A DNA stretch of 19,731 nt from Oscillospiraceae bacterium (GCA_020025345.1 JAHHSH010000034.1:1-19731), one strand, 5' to 3'. Shown: positions 1 to 8,357, counted from the first letter of the stretch. Notes: a model not told the origin generated them from the letters alone. Made by a program: numbers and translations.

Positions 1-21
1 GCTCTCGCTGACAGCTTAGAT

Positions 22-50
22 AGAATACCACTCCGTGCGACATTTGTCAA
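22..50 (-). promoter_or_regulatory. leftward sigma-A-type promoter leaving the window
   Basis: Read on the minus strand, TTGACA (complement of 45-50) and TATTCT (complement of 22-27) are separated by exactly 17 bases, and TGG before the -10 gives an extended -10. The start point would fall near base 15, so the gene it drives lies to the left of the window. It is divergent from the promoter of the YhaN-like gene. Confidence 0.6.
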
Positions 51-109
51 CACTTATTTTGCAATGTTTCGAAATTTCTTTTGTTGTCGCCTCCCATCCC
101 TTTCCCCAC

Positions 110-138
110 ATGACAAGCACCACGGCACATGCTATAAT
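110..138 (+). promoter_or_regulatory. promoter of the YhaN-like ATPase gene
   Basis: ATGACA at 110-115 and a perfect TATAAT at 133-138 are 17 bases apart, which is a near-consensus housekeeping promoter. The predicted start near 145 leaves a leader of about 35 bases before the TTG start codon at 180. Confidence 0.7.
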
Positions 139-179
139 GCCTGTATATTATATTTGTATCTATAGAGGAGGGATCCGCC

Positions 180-2369
180 TTGCAGATCCGCCATATGACC
201 GCCACCTTCGGCAAGCTCTCCCGGAGCCAGCTGGAGCTGCAGCCCGGCCTTAATTTGATTTACGCCCCCAACGAATCCGGCAAATCCACATGGTGCCATT
301 TTCTGCGCACCATGCTCTATGGCTTTCCCCAGCGTGAGCGGGGGCCTATGGCCGATAAGAACCGCTTTGCCCCATGGGACGGCACACCTATGTCCGGCAC
401 CATGGATGTGGTACACCACGGACAGCACTACACCATCAGCCGCACCACCGAGCGCCCCAGCGCACCGATGGGCGCTTTTTCCTGCACCTATACCGGCACC
501 GGCACCGCCGTCCCCGGCATCGACAGCCAGAATGCAGGCGAAGCCCTGCTGGGCGCAGAGCGCAGTGTCTTTAGCCGCAGCGCCTTCATCGGGCAAAGCG
601 GATTGACGCTGGATCAGGACGCCGCACTGGAGCGGCGCCTCGCGTCTCTCATCACCACCGGCGAGGAGGACGTCTCCTTCAGCGAGACGCAGGAGCGGCT
701 GAAAAAGCAACGCAACCGCCGCCGCCATAACAAGACCGGCCTGCTTCCCGCCTTGGAGCAGGAGATCGCACAGCTGGAAGAGCTTTTAGGGCAGCATGAC
801 GCACTCACTGCCCAGCTGCAGGACGCCCAGACCCAGTTGGAGCAGACCCGATCTCAAATGCAGGACTTGCAGCGGGCGCAGGGACAATGGCAGGAAATTC
901 AAAAGCAGGAGGCGCTGCGGCACGCTTTGAAGATGCAGGCCCAAGCCGATGCCGCCCACGATCTGGTGCTGCATCTGGAGGCGCAGGAGCCGAACCTCCC
1001 CTCCGAGAGCCAACTCGCCCAGCTGCAAGGCATGGCCGATGCCCTGCACCGCAATCTCGCCGACAGTGAAATCGCCGACGAGGAGGCCGCCCGGGCCCAA
1101 GCTAACGCAACTGCCGCCCAGATACCGTGGCAGCAACACCCCCTCTACCCTGCCGACGAAGCCGAACTGACAGCACGAGCCCAGGAGATCCAGCCGAAAA
1201 AGAAGTCTTTTTCGGTGCTGATGGTACTGCTGTCTCTGGTGCTGGGTGGTGGTACCGGGGCAGCCCTCTGGACATTTCTTTCTCAGCCCATGGCCGCAGC
1301 TGCCGCCGGAGCTGCCGTATGCGCTGCCGCACTCCTCCTATATTATATGGTATATCGCGCCAAATCCAGCCACGCCGACAGCGCCGCACAGGCACAGCAA
1401 GAGGCCTTCCGTGCAGAAGCCGATGCTTATTTACAGCTGCGACGCAAAGCACTTACCGATGCACAGGAAGCAGAACGCTCCGCTGCCGCTGCACACGGCC
1501 TGCAGCAGAGCTGCCGTGAGAGCTTACTGCTGCTCCTCAGCCGCGTGCAGCCCTTCGCACCTCGCGCCATGAGCTTGACCACCGTCAACACTGCCCTGCG
1601 GGATGCCCTGCTCCGCCGTCGCCATTTGGAGGATTTGCGGCAGCAGGCAGAAAAAGCCGATTTTCAGGCACAGCTTCTCCACGCACAGCTGCCACCCCCG
1701 CCGCTGCCGGCACAGGACGCCGTACTGCCCCGCCCCATCATCACCGCCGCGCAGGTGGAGCACGCGCTGCCCTTGACACTGGCACGACAGCAGGCCGCTC
1801 AGAGCCGCGTAGACGCCCTCACCGGACAGCTCCACGCTTTGGGCGCGCGCCAGCCGTTGGAGCAGCAGTTACAGGAAAAAGAGGCAGAGTACCAGCGCTT
1901 GCAGGGCGAATATGAGGCCATCGCTCTGGCCATGACCTCGCTGGAAACAGCCAATCTCACACTGCAAAATCGATTCTCCCCCGCGCTGGGGCAGCGCGCG
2001 GCCGAGATTTTCTCCGCACTCACCGGCGGTCGCTACGAAAAAGTGGTGATGGATCGCAGTCTGGCCCTCTCCGCGCAAACGAAGGACGATCCCCTCTTCC
2101 GCAGCATCCAGCTTCTCAGCCAGGGAACCGCCGACCAGTTGTATCTGGCGGTACGGCTAGCGGTCTGCGACATGGTGCTCTCCGGCGGCGATCCTGCCCC
2201 CTTGATCTTAGATGATGCGCTGGCCAACTTCGACGATGAGCGCATGGCCGCAGCACTGGACTATCTTGCCAGTGAGGCACAGCACCGTCAAATCCTGCTT
2301 TTCACCTGCCAAAAGAGAGAAAGCGAATATCTGGCCCAGCGCCCGGGCGTGGCGCATTTGACCCTCTGA
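180..2369 (+). CDS. YhaN/SbcC-like AAA ATPase with central membrane hairpin
   Basis: A 729-residue split-ATPase protein of the RecF/SMC/Rad50 type, closest in architecture to Bacillus YhaN. Residues 28-37 (YAPNESGKST) form the Walker A, with Ala in place of the usual first Gly. Long heptad-like, Gln/Ala/Leu-rich coiled coils cover roughly 180-310 and 400-600. Two hydrophobic segments at about 344-368 and 371-392 interrupt them and would anchor the protein in the membrane. The C-terminus has an ABC signature (LSQGT, 646-650) and Walker B (PLILDDALANFDD, 674-686). The usual switch His position after the last strand reads TCQ (709-711). The start is TTG, chosen because GAGGAGGG (165-172) sits 7 bases upstream and because MQIRHMTATFGKL matches the normal first strand of the family. 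YhaN proteins are usually linked to an SbcD-like nuclease (YhaO) and DNA end processing, but no nuclease partner is visible here. Family confident, substrate unknown. Confidence 0.82.
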   Translation: MQIRHMTATFGKLSRSQLELQPGLNLIYAPNESGKSTWCHFLRTMLYGFPQRERGPMADKNRFAPWDGTPMSGTMDVVHHGQHYTISRTTERPSAPMGAFSCTYTGTGTAVPGIDSQNAGEALLGAERSVFSRSAFIGQSGLTLDQDAALERRLASLITTGEEDVSFSETQERLKKQRNRRRHNKTGLLPALEQEIAQLEELLGQHDALTAQLQDAQTQLEQTRSQMQDLQRAQGQWQEIQKQEALRHALKMQAQADAAHDLVLHLEAQEPNLPSESQLAQLQGMADALHRNLADSEIADEEAARAQANATAAQIPWQQHPLYPADEAELTARAQEIQPKKKSFSVLMVLLSLVLGGGTGAALWTFLSQPMAAAAAGAAVCAAALLLYYMVYRAKSSHADSAAQAQQEAFRAEADAYLQLRRKALTDAQEAERSAAAAHGLQQSCRESLLLLLSRVQPFAPRAMSLTTVNTALRDALLRRRHLEDLRQQAEKADFQAQLLHAQLPPPPLPAQDAVLPRPIITAAQVEHALPLTLARQQAAQSRVDALTGQLHALGARQPLEQQLQEKEAEYQRLQGEYEAIALAMTSLETANLTLQNRFSPALGQRAAEIFSALTGGRYEKVVMDRSLALSAQTKDDPLFRSIQLLSQGTADQLYLAVRLAVCDMVLSGGDPAPLILDDALANFDDERMAAALDYLASEAQHRQILLFTCQKRESEYLAQRPGVAHLTL

Positions 2370-2372
2370 CAC

Positions 2373-2408
2373 TGGACAATTGGTCAAATTAGTGCTATAT
2401 TGGATAAT
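2373..2408 (+). promoter_or_regulatory. tandem overlapping promoters before mrp
   Basis: Two candidate promoters overlap, each with 17-base spacing. The first is TGGACA (2373-2378) with TATATT (2396-2401). The second is TTGGTC (2380-2385) with GATAAT (2403-2408). The AT-rich stretch begins right after the preceding stop codon and stands out against GC-rich coding DNA, so mrp probably has its own transcription start. Confidence 0.5.
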
Positions 2409-2455
2409 ATTGTATTGATTCTTTTAATTTCTTCATAGGTAAAGGAGATTCTGTT

Positions 2456-3283
2456 ATGAGCGATTGCAATCACAACTGCAGCAGCTGCGGCGAGGGCAAC
2501 TGCAGTGAGCGCGAGGGAAAAAGTCCCTTCGAGATTAAGCCTCTGCGCCCCGGCTGCCGCGTAGGCAAGGTTTTCGGCGTTGTCTCCGGCAAGGGCGGTG
2601 TCGGTAAGTCCATGGTCACCAGCCAGCTGGCCGTCACCATGCGCCGCCGCGGCTACAACGTGGCCGTTCTGGACGCCGACGTCACCGGCCCCTCCATCCC
2701 CAAGGCTTTCGGCGTGCACTGCCGTGCCAACGGCACCGAGGATGCCATTCTCCCCGTGGAGACCCGCACTGGCATCCAGCTGATGAGCGTGAACCTGTTG
2801 CTGGAAAACGAGACCGACCCCGTCATTTGGCGCGGCCCTGTCATCGGCGGCGTAGTACAGCAGTTCTGGGGTGACGTGCTGTGGCAGGACGTGGACTATA
2901 TGTTCGTGGATATGCCTCCCGGAACCGGCGACGTGGCTCTGAACGTGTTCCAGACGCTGCCGGTGGATGGCGTGATTATCGTCGCCTCCCCTCAGGAGCT
3001 GGTGAGTATGGTGGTGGAAAAGGCCGTCAAGATGGCCCAGATGATGAATATCCCCATCGTGGGCATTGTGGAGAACATGAGCTATCTCACCTGCCCCGAC
3101 TGCGGCAAGAAGCTGTATCTCTTCGGCGAGGGCAAGACCGAGGAGGCTGCCGCCCGCTACAATCTGCCCGTGCTGGCAAAGATGCCCATCGAGCCGGCTC
3201 TGGCCACTCTGGTGGATCACGGCGATATCGAGTCCTTCCAGGGCAACTGGCTGGATGACGTGGCCGATGCCGTCAGCGAATAA
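2456..3283 (+). CDS. mrp: Mrp/NBP35-family iron-sulfur carrier P-loop ATPase
   Basis: A 275-residue cytosolic MinD/SIMIBI-class ATPase of the Mrp/NBP35 (ApbC) family, which assembles and hands over [4Fe-4S] clusters. The deviant Walker A GKGGVGKS lies at 45-52. DADVTGPS (73-80) is the family switch motif and FVDMPPGTGD (150-159) the Walker B region. CPDC (213-216) is the conserved CxxC that binds a bridging cluster between two subunits. The N-terminus carries four cysteines (C4, C8, C11, C16) in a short CX3CX2CX4C pattern. This resembles in concept the N-terminal cluster of eukaryotic Nbp35, though with different spacing; a cluster there is inference. AAAGGAG (2441-2447) lies 8 bases before the ATG. 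It has its own promoters and a strong terminator, so it is probably monocistronic. Confidence 0.9.
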   Translation: MSDCNHNCSSCGEGNCSEREGKSPFEIKPLRPGCRVGKVFGVVSGKGGVGKSMVTSQLAVTMRRRGYNVAVLDADVTGPSIPKAFGVHCRANGTEDAILPVETRTGIQLMSVNLLLENETDPVIWRGPVIGGVVQQFWGDVLWQDVDYMFVDMPPGTGDVALNVFQTLPVDGVIIVASPQELVSMVVEKAVKMAQMMNIPIVGIVENMSYLTCPDCGKKLYLFGEGKTEEAAARYNLPVLAKMPIEPALATLVDHGDIESFQGNWLDDVADAVSE

Positions 3284-3295
3284 TCTTCTCTCAGC

Positions 3296-3330
3296 AAAAG
3301 AGCGCTTTCTTTCAAAGGAAGCGCTCTTTT
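3296..3330 (+). terminator. intrinsic terminator after mrp
   Basis: A 14-pair stem (3296-3309 with 3317-3330, one G-U pair) closes a 7-base loop. It begins 12 bases after the mrp stop and runs into a T tract. The A run at its 5' side would give a T tract on the minus strand too, so it may stop transcription both ways. Confidence 0.88.
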
Positions 3331-3373
3331 TATGTTTCTGTCCCGAAACCGCTTCTCTAAGTAATCGCAGCAT

Positions 3374-3418
3374 AAAAACCCCGCATCTGCAATTCTTCAC
3401 GAATCACAGATGCAGGGT
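3374..3418 (-). terminator. intrinsic terminator of the liv operon
   Basis: On the minus strand the arm from 3418-3407 pairs with 3389-3378 over 12 positions with one imperfect pair, followed by a TTTTT run (complement of 3374-3378). It lies about 37 bases past the livF stop, facing the mrp terminator. Confidence 0.8.
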
Positions 3419-3454
3419 CTTCTTTCTTATCCACAACGGTCAGCAAGAATGCCT

Positions 3455-4168
3455 TTACTTCTTTTTCTTGCCCAGATAGGCCTCCTTGATGGACTCATCC
3501 ACCAGCAGCTCTGCGCCGGTACCGGTCTTGGTAATAACACCCGTTTCCAGCACATAGGCCAGATCTGCCGTTTTCAGCGCCATGTTGGCATTCTGCTCAA
3601 TGAGCAGCACCGTCACGCCCTCCTTGTTGATGGTACGGATGATCTCAAAGATCTCCTGCACCACGATGGGGGCAAGGCCCAGCGACGGCTCATCCATCAT
3701 CAGTACCTTGGGACGGCTCATCAGCGCCCGCCCCACGGCCAGCATCTGCTGCTCACCGCCGGAGAGCGTACCGGCCATCTGCCAGCTGCGCTCCTCCAGC
3801 CGGGGGAACAGATGATACACCCACTGGATATCCTTCTCCACGCCCGCCTTATCCTTGCGCAGGTAAGCGCCGATCTTCAAATTCTCCAGCACCGTCATGT
3901 CGGCAAACACGCGGCGTCCCTCCGGCACCTGTGCCACGCCCAGCTCCAGAATTTTGTTGATGGGCTTGCCCAGCAGCTCCTCGTCGTTATAAGTAATACT
4001 TCCGCTGTCGGCCTTTACAAGGCCGGAAATGGTGCGCAGCAAGGTGGACTTACCGGCGCCGTTGGCACCGATCAAGGTGACGATCTTTCCATCCGGCACT
4101 TCCAGATCTACGCCGCGCAGGGCCCGGATGCCGCCATAGGATACATGCAGGTCTTTAATCTTCAGCAT
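3455..4168 (-). CDS. livF: branched-chain amino acid ABC transporter ATPase LivF
   Basis: Second ATPase of the LivKHMGF importer, which powers uptake of Leu, Ile and Val or related amino acids from outside the cell. In 237 residues it shows Walker A GANGAGKST (34-42), the LivF-typical VPEGRR (81-86), ABC signature LSGGEQ (135-140) and Walker B VLMMDEP (155-161). I place the start at the ATG at 4168. GGGGG lies 9 bases upstream and the protein then begins MLKIKDLHVSYG as is usual for LivF; a TTG two codons earlier is possible but not needed. The start overlaps the end of livG by 14 bases, which suggests coupled translation. It is the last gene before the operon terminator. Confidence 0.93.
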   Translation of the reverse strand: MLKIKDLHVSYGGIRALRGVDLEVPDGKIVTLIGANGAGKSTLLRTISGLVKADSGSITYNDEELLGKPINKILELGVAQVPEGRRVFADMTVLENLKIGAYLRKDKAGVEKDIQWVYHLFPRLEERSWQMAGTLSGGEQQMLAVGRALMSRPKVLMMDEPSLGLAPIVVQEIFEIIRTINKEGVTVLLIEQNANMALKTADLAYVLETGVITKTGTGAELLVDESIKEAYLGKKKK

Positions 4169-5009
4169 CTTCAACTACCCCCAGATATGCGTCGATCACG
4201 CGCTCGTTGTTTTGGATTTCTGCCGGCACGCCGCTGGCGATCAGCTCGCCGAAGTCCAGCACATAGATACGGTCGGAAATATCCATGACCAGATCCATGT
4301 GATGCTCAATGAGCAGGATGGTCATGTGGAATTTCTCCCGGATCTCGCCGATGAACTGCGTCAGCTCCAGCGTCTCCTGCGGGTTCATGCCGGCTGCCGG
4401 CTCATCCAGCAGAAGGAGTTTCGGCTCGGTCGCCAGCGCACGGGCGATCTCCAGCCGCCGCTGCTTACCGTAGGGCAAGGATGTGGCCAGTTCGTCCTTC
4501 ACATCCTCCAGACCCACGATCTTCAAAAGCTCCAGCACCTCGGCGCGCTGTGCCGCCTCCTCCTTGTGATTAAGGCGGAAGGTCGCACTGAAAAGATTGC
4601 TGGTGCGGCGCATATGCTTGGCAATCAGCACATTGTCAAAAACGGTCTGGCTCTTCCAGAGGCGAATGTTCTGGAATGTGCGGGCCATGCCGCGCTGGGT
4701 AATCTTATCGGGCGTCGGGGCCAGCACCTTCTTGTCGGTATACATCTCCCCGTTCTTGCCCTTATATAGCTTCTTCATCTTGCCCTGCGGATGGTTGCAC
4801 ACAATGGGCTCGCCGCAGAAGCTGACCATACCGTTGGTCGGCGCATACACGCCGGTGATCACGTTGAACGCCGTGGTCTTACCAGCACCGTTGGGGCCGA
4901 TCAAGGCTACGATCTCGCCCTCGTTGACCTCCATAGAGAGGTTATCCACAGCCACCACGCCGCCAAACTGCATCGTGGCGTTTTCCACTTTCAAAATATT
5001 GTTGCTCAT
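4155..5009 (-). CDS. livG: branched-chain amino acid ABC transporter ATPase LivG
   Basis: First ATPase subunit of the importer, 284 residues. Walker A is GPNGAGKT (38-45), the signature is the LivG-style LPYGKQRRLEIA (178-189) and Walker B is LLLLDEP (198-204), followed by AAGMNP. A lysine-rich insertion at about 65-100, between the Walker A subdomain and the helical domain, makes it somewhat longer than the roughly 255-residue E. coli LivG. The ATG overlaps the livM stop as ATGA, and GGAGG lies 7 bases upstream inside livM, so expression is coupled. It should form a heterodimer with LivF under the LivH/LivM membrane domains. Confidence 0.94.
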   Translation of the reverse strand: MSNNILKVENATMQFGGVVAVDNLSMEVNEGEIVALIGPNGAGKTTAFNVITGVYAPTNGMVSFCGEPIVCNHPQGKMKKLYKGKNGEMYTDKKVLAPTPDKITQRGMARTFQNIRLWKSQTVFDNVLIAKHMRRTSNLFSATFRLNHKEEAAQRAEVLELLKIVGLEDVKDELATSLPYGKQRRLEIARALATEPKLLLLDEPAAGMNPQETLELTQFIGEIREKFHMTILLIEHHMDLVMDISDRIYVLDFGELIASGVPAEIQNNERVIDAYLGVVEDAED

Positions 5010-6118
5010 TTTGCGGCCTCCTTCTTCTTAGCCTTGCGGGGCCGTTTTTTCAGCAGATCCGGCAGTTCCTTGTCGCCCATAATGCCCTTGCGGAAGAAGA
5101 GCACCACCACCATGATGAGGACGGAAACCACTGCCATGCGGAAACCGTTCTTAAAGATGCCGGGTGCGACGATCCCCATGAACTCGCCGGAGTCCAGACC
5201 GCGCAGCAGCCACTCCACACCGGCCACATAAACAAAACTGGTGAGTACGGAACCGGTAATGGAGCCGATACCGCCGATCACTACGATCAGCAAGATCTCA
5301 TACGTCATGGAGCTGCGGAAGCTCAGCGCCTGCACAGCGCCCATGTACATCGCCAGCATACCGCCGCCGATGCCGGCAAAGAAGGAGCTGATGACGAACG
5401 CCATGCGCTTATGCTTGGCAAGGTTGATGCCCATGGCCTGCGCCGCCACTTCATCATCGCGGATGGCCATAAAGGCACGGCCGTAGGTGGAGTTCACCAG
5501 CAGAACGATCACTGCCACAAAGAGTCCAATGATGATCACATAGGCCGTCGCTGTCTTGAACTCAGGATAGCTCTTCAAAAGGTTGGAGCTGTTGGTGAGG
5601 GGGCCCAGCTTATCCCACTGCACGAAAGCACGGAGGATCTCGGCAAAGCCCAAGGTCGCAATGGCCAGATAGTCACTCTTCAGACGCAGCACAGGAAGAC
5701 CGATCAAAAACGCCAGCAGCGCCGCCACCAGACCGCCCAGAATCAACGTCAGCAGCATGCCGACCGTGCCGCCGACGCTCTCGCCCATGAGGCCGGAAAA
5801 GAATTCCGGGATGGAGAACTGTACGAGGCCGCCGTCAAAGTACTGATACACCGTGGCACGCAGACTCACAGGAATGGACAAAATGGCGTAGGTATAGGCG
5901 CCCAGCAGCATAAAGCCCGCCTGGCCCAGAGAGAAAAGGCCGGTAAAGCCGTTCAGCAGGTTCATGGATACCGCTACCAGAGAGTACACCGCCGCCTTTT
6001 TTACGACCTTGATAACAATGTGGTAGCTGGGGAATGCGGCGTCCAGTGCAATGGCTCCGATCAATACGATCAAGAGCACGGAGGCAACCAGAATGGTTTG
6101 TTTCTTTTTCAAATTCAT
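5006..6118 (-). CDS. livM: branched-chain amino acid ABC transporter permease LivM
   Basis: A 370-residue polytopic membrane protein. It has an N-terminal membrane helix (about 8-28) and the permease motif FSLGQAGF (62-69). The conserved segment RLKSDYLAIATLGFAE spans 145-160. IRDDEVAAQAMGI at 219-231 is the cytoplasmic coupling loop that contacts the ATPases. The C-terminus ends in a basic, lysine-rich cytoplasmic tail. It pairs with LivH to form the channel. The start ATG is preceded by GGGGGG 7 bases upstream, and livH ends 12 bases before it. Translation of livG begins inside its stop codon. Confidence 0.94.
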   Translation of the reverse strand: MNLKKKQTILVASVLLIVLIGAIALDAAFPSYHIVIKVVKKAAVYSLVAVSMNLLNGFTGLFSLGQAGFMLLGAYTYAILSIPVSLRATVYQYFDGGLVQFSIPEFFSGLMGESVGGTVGMLLTLILGGLVAALLAFLIGLPVLRLKSDYLAIATLGFAEILRAFVQWDKLGPLTNSSNLLKSYPEFKTATAYVIIIGLFVAVIVLLVNSTYGRAFMAIRDDEVAAQAMGINLAKHKRMAFVISSFFAGIGGGMLAMYMGAVQALSFRSSMTYEILLIVVIGGIGSITGSVLTSFVYVAGVEWLLRGLDSGEFMGIVAPGIFKNGFRMAVVSVLIMVVVLFFRKGIMGDKELPDLLKKRPRKAKKKEAAK

Positions 6119-6130
6119 ATCCGTCCCCCC

Positions 6131-7009
6131 TTACACCTTGTCGGTGACCTTTTCGCCGAACAGGCCCGTGGGCTTCACGCACAGCACCACGATCAGCAGG
6201 GCGAAGGTAAAGGCATCGGAGAAGGTGGTATAGCCCAGATACTTGATGAACTCCTCGCAAATACCAATGATGAATGCGCCCACCACAGCGCCGGGAATGG
6301 AGCCGATGCCGCCGAACACCGCCGCCACGAACGCCTTCAAACCGGGCATTGCGCCGGAAGTCACGCTCACAGAGGGATAGTTGGTGAAGTACAGCATGGC
6401 GCCCACTGCCGCCAGGAAAGAACCCACCACAAAGGTGGCGGAGATCACGCGGTTGATCTTGATACCCATGAGCTGTGCCGTCTCAAAGTCACGGGAGGCA
6501 GCACGCATAGCCATACCGATCTTTGTCTTTTTAATGAGGTACACCAGCCCAATCACCAGCAAAATGGTGAGGGCCGGGGTCACCAGTGTCACCCGCTTTG
6601 TAGACGCGCCGAACACCTCAACGCTGTCGGATATCCAGGGGATGGGATTCACCACCGCCTGCGCCAGACCACCGGTAAGGTAGAAGGCCAAATTCTGGAT
6701 GAGATAGCTCACACCGATGGCGGAGATCATCAGAGACATACGGGGCGCCGAGCGCAAAGGCTTGTAGGCCACCCGCTCGATCACAAAGCCCAGCGCCACG
6801 GTGCATACCAGCACCAGCGGGATCGCCAGATACATGGGCATGGACGAACTGGCGTAGACCATGATCAAGCCAGCCACCATAAAGACATCACCGTGGGCAA
6901 AGTTGATAAGACGCAGAATGCCGTACACCAGCGTATAGCCGATGGCGATCAGCGCATACTGACCGCCCGCCGAGATGCCGTTGATGATATAAGGGATAAC
7001 TCCTTGCAT
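6131..7009 (-). CDS. livH: branched-chain amino acid ABC transporter permease LivH
   Basis: A 292-residue polytopic permease with the LivH hallmarks RLINFAHGD (33-41) and the coupling-loop motif ASRDFETAQLMGI, ending in the usual PTGLFGE-type tail. I start it at the ATG at 7009 because GAAGGAGG lies 7 bases upstream. The longer reading frame, which begins 11 codons earlier, would run through that ribosome site. It is separated from livK by 169 bases that hold a terminator-like hairpin and more stem-loops. Transcription of the permease and ATPase genes therefore probably depends on partial readthrough from livK. Confidence 0.93.
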   Translation of the reverse strand: MQGVIPYIINGISAGGQYALIAIGYTLVYGILRLINFAHGDVFMVAGLIMVYASSSMPMYLAIPLVLVCTVALGFVIERVAYKPLRSAPRMSLMISAIGVSYLIQNLAFYLTGGLAQAVVNPIPWISDSVEVFGASTKRVTLVTPALTILLVIGLVYLIKKTKIGMAMRAASRDFETAQLMGIKINRVISATFVVGSFLAAVGAMLYFTNYPSVSVTSGAMPGLKAFVAAVFGGIGSIPGAVVGAFIIGICEEFIKYLGYTTFSDAFTFALLIVVLCVKPTGLFGEKVTDKV

Positions 7010-7021
7010 AGAAAAACCTCC

Positions 7022-7116
7022 TTCGGTTGACCGCCCGGACAAGGACGGAGACAGAGTGACATCTGCTTTCGCCCAGTGCCGTCCATGCGGCCAAAGGCGA
7101 AAGGAGACGACTCTCC
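7022..7116 (-). other. structured livK-livH intercistronic leader
   Basis: Between the livK hairpin and livH, the minus-strand RNA can form GGAGA/TCTCC (7103-7107 with 7112-7116). It can also form a larger hairpin, CTTTCGCC/GGCGAAAG (7066-7073 with 7096-7103), enclosing GCCG/CGGC (7078-7081 with 7088-7091). The two share base 7103, so they are partly exclusive. No reading frame here looks real. This may stabilise the downstream mRNA after processing; function is inference. Confidence 0.4.
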
Positions 7117-7124
7117 AAAGTGAA

Positions 7125-7155
7125 AACTTGGCGGGGATGTTTTCCCCGCCAAGTT
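7125..7155 (-). terminator. attenuating terminator between livK and livH
   Basis: A perfect 13-pair stem (7125-7137 with 7143-7155) with a 5-base loop lies 23 bases past the livK stop. On the minus strand a short T run follows it. The weak U tract suggests partial termination, giving more binding protein than permease, as is usual for such importers. Confidence 0.8.
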
Positions 7156-7178
7156 GTATGCTTTCGGGTCTATTGTGC

Positions 7179-8357
7179 TCAGCCGACCTGCTGGATCTTC
7201 ACGAAGTCCCAGGCACCGGTCTCGGGGTTGGCCTGCTTGATGACAGCCATATCGCGGACTGCATCGCCCTCTGCGCCAAAGACCACCTTGCCGCAGACAC
7301 CCTCATGTGTGACATCGGGCAGGACCTCCAGAACCTTGGCCGGATCGGTGGTACCGGCCTTCTTCAGCGCTTCCAGTGCCACGAAGTAAGCATCATAACC
7401 CATAACGGTGACGGCAGAAACCTGATCGTTGCCGCCGTTATTGGCCTTCGCATCGGCGTCGGAGTTGATCCACTCCTTGATACCGGCGTCGAACTCGGCA
7501 TCGGCGCCCTCCTGATAGAAGGTGGTCACCGCCACGGTAACATCCTTGCCCACGGTTGCCTCTGCCACCTTGTTGCTGTCCCAGGTATCGGAGCCCAGGA
7601 TCACGCCCTCGTAGCCCTGGGAAGCCGCAGCCTCAATGATGAGCTGGGCATAGTTGATGGACACAGGAGCAAAAATGACACCGGCACCGGCATCCTTGGC
7701 GTTGTTGATGTAGGAAACGAAGTTGGCAGTACCCTCGGGGAAGTCCTCGGACTTGACGCTGCCGCCCAGCTTCTCAAAGGCAGGGGTAAAGAACTTGACC
7801 AGACCCTGATCGTAGTCGCTGCCCAGCATCGCCAGCGTATAGGCCTTGCTGACACCCAGACCGTCCTTGGCATAGCTGGCCAGTGCGGGGCCCTGGAAGG
7901 GGTCAGTGAAGCAGATGCGGAAGTAGGCGGGGTTGCCTGCGGTCACGATGGGGTTGGTGCAGGTGACGCCGATGGCAGCCACGTTGGCCTCATTAAAGAC
8001 CTTGGCACCAGCCGCGGATACACCGGAGCCATAGGAGCCCAACACGATGGAAACTTTGCGGTTCACCAGCTCAGAGGCAGCGGAGGGGCCATTCTCTGCG
8101 GTGGTGCGGTTATCCACGATCTCCAGCTTCACCTGATAGGTCTCGCCGTTGATCTCCACGGTAGGCTGTACATAGTTTCCGTACTGCATACCCAGAATCT
8201 CCTGCTTGCCACCGGCTCCGTTATCGCCGGTCTGCGGCTCATATACACCAATTTTAACAACTTTCTCGCCGTTGTTACCGCCTTCGCTGCCGCCGCCACA
8301 GGCAACAAGGCTAAAGGCCATCAACATTGCGAGCATCAAAGCAATCAACTTTTTCAT
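7179..8357 (-). CDS. livK: branched-chain amino acid binding lipoprotein LivK
   Basis: A 392-residue extracellular substrate-binding protein of the type 1 periplasmic-binding fold (Peripla_BP_6). It starts MKKLIALMLAMLMAFSLVAC. This is a lipoprotein signal with lipobox LVAC, so Cys20 should be lipidated and tether the protein to the outer face of the membrane after cleavage. A GGGSEGG linker follows. The two lobes contain the family's typical VKIGVYEPQTGDN opening and the VGSYGSG-like ligand-loop region (LGSYGSGVSAAG). I start at the ATG at 8357, with GGGAGGAAG 6-7 bases upstream, rather than at an earlier codon. It is the first gene of the liv operon, directly behind the promoter at 8414-8442 and before the hairpin at 7125-7155. 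The exact amino acid bound cannot be told from sequence. Confidence 0.93.
   Translation of the reverse strand: MKKLIALMLAMLMAFSLVACGGGSEGGNNGEKVVKIGVYEPQTGDNGAGGKQEILGMQYGNYVQPTVEINGETYQVKLEIVDNRTTAENGPSAASELVNRKVSIVLGSYGSGVSAAGAKVFNEANVAAIGVTCTNPIVTAGNPAYFRICFTDPFQGPALASYAKDGLGVSKAYTLAMLGSDYDQGLVKFFTPAFEKLGGSVKSEDFPEGTANFVSYINNAKDAGAGVIFAPVSINYAQLIIEAAASQGYEGVILGSDTWDSNKVAEATVGKDVTVAVTTFYQEGADAEFDAGIKEWINSDADAKANNGGNDQVSAVTVMGYDAYFVALEALKKAGTTDPAKVLEVLPDVTHEGVCGKVVFGAEGDAVRDMAVIKQANPETGAWDFVKIQQVG

Noticed and set aside
3427..4950. Two perfect DnaA boxes, TTATCCACA, at 3427-3435 and 4942-4950, plus a near match at about 8109
   Set aside because: They are widely spaced, two lie inside coding sequence, and there is no AT-rich unwinding region or dnaA/dnaN nearby. 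They do not make an origin despite dnaB being in the window.
5411..7030. Long plus-strand open frames such as 5411-7030, 7056-8405 and 8718-10877
   Set aside because: They are antisense shadows of livH/livM, livK and ftsH, with His/Gln/Arg-rich compositions typical of reversed GC-rich genes and no ribosome sites.
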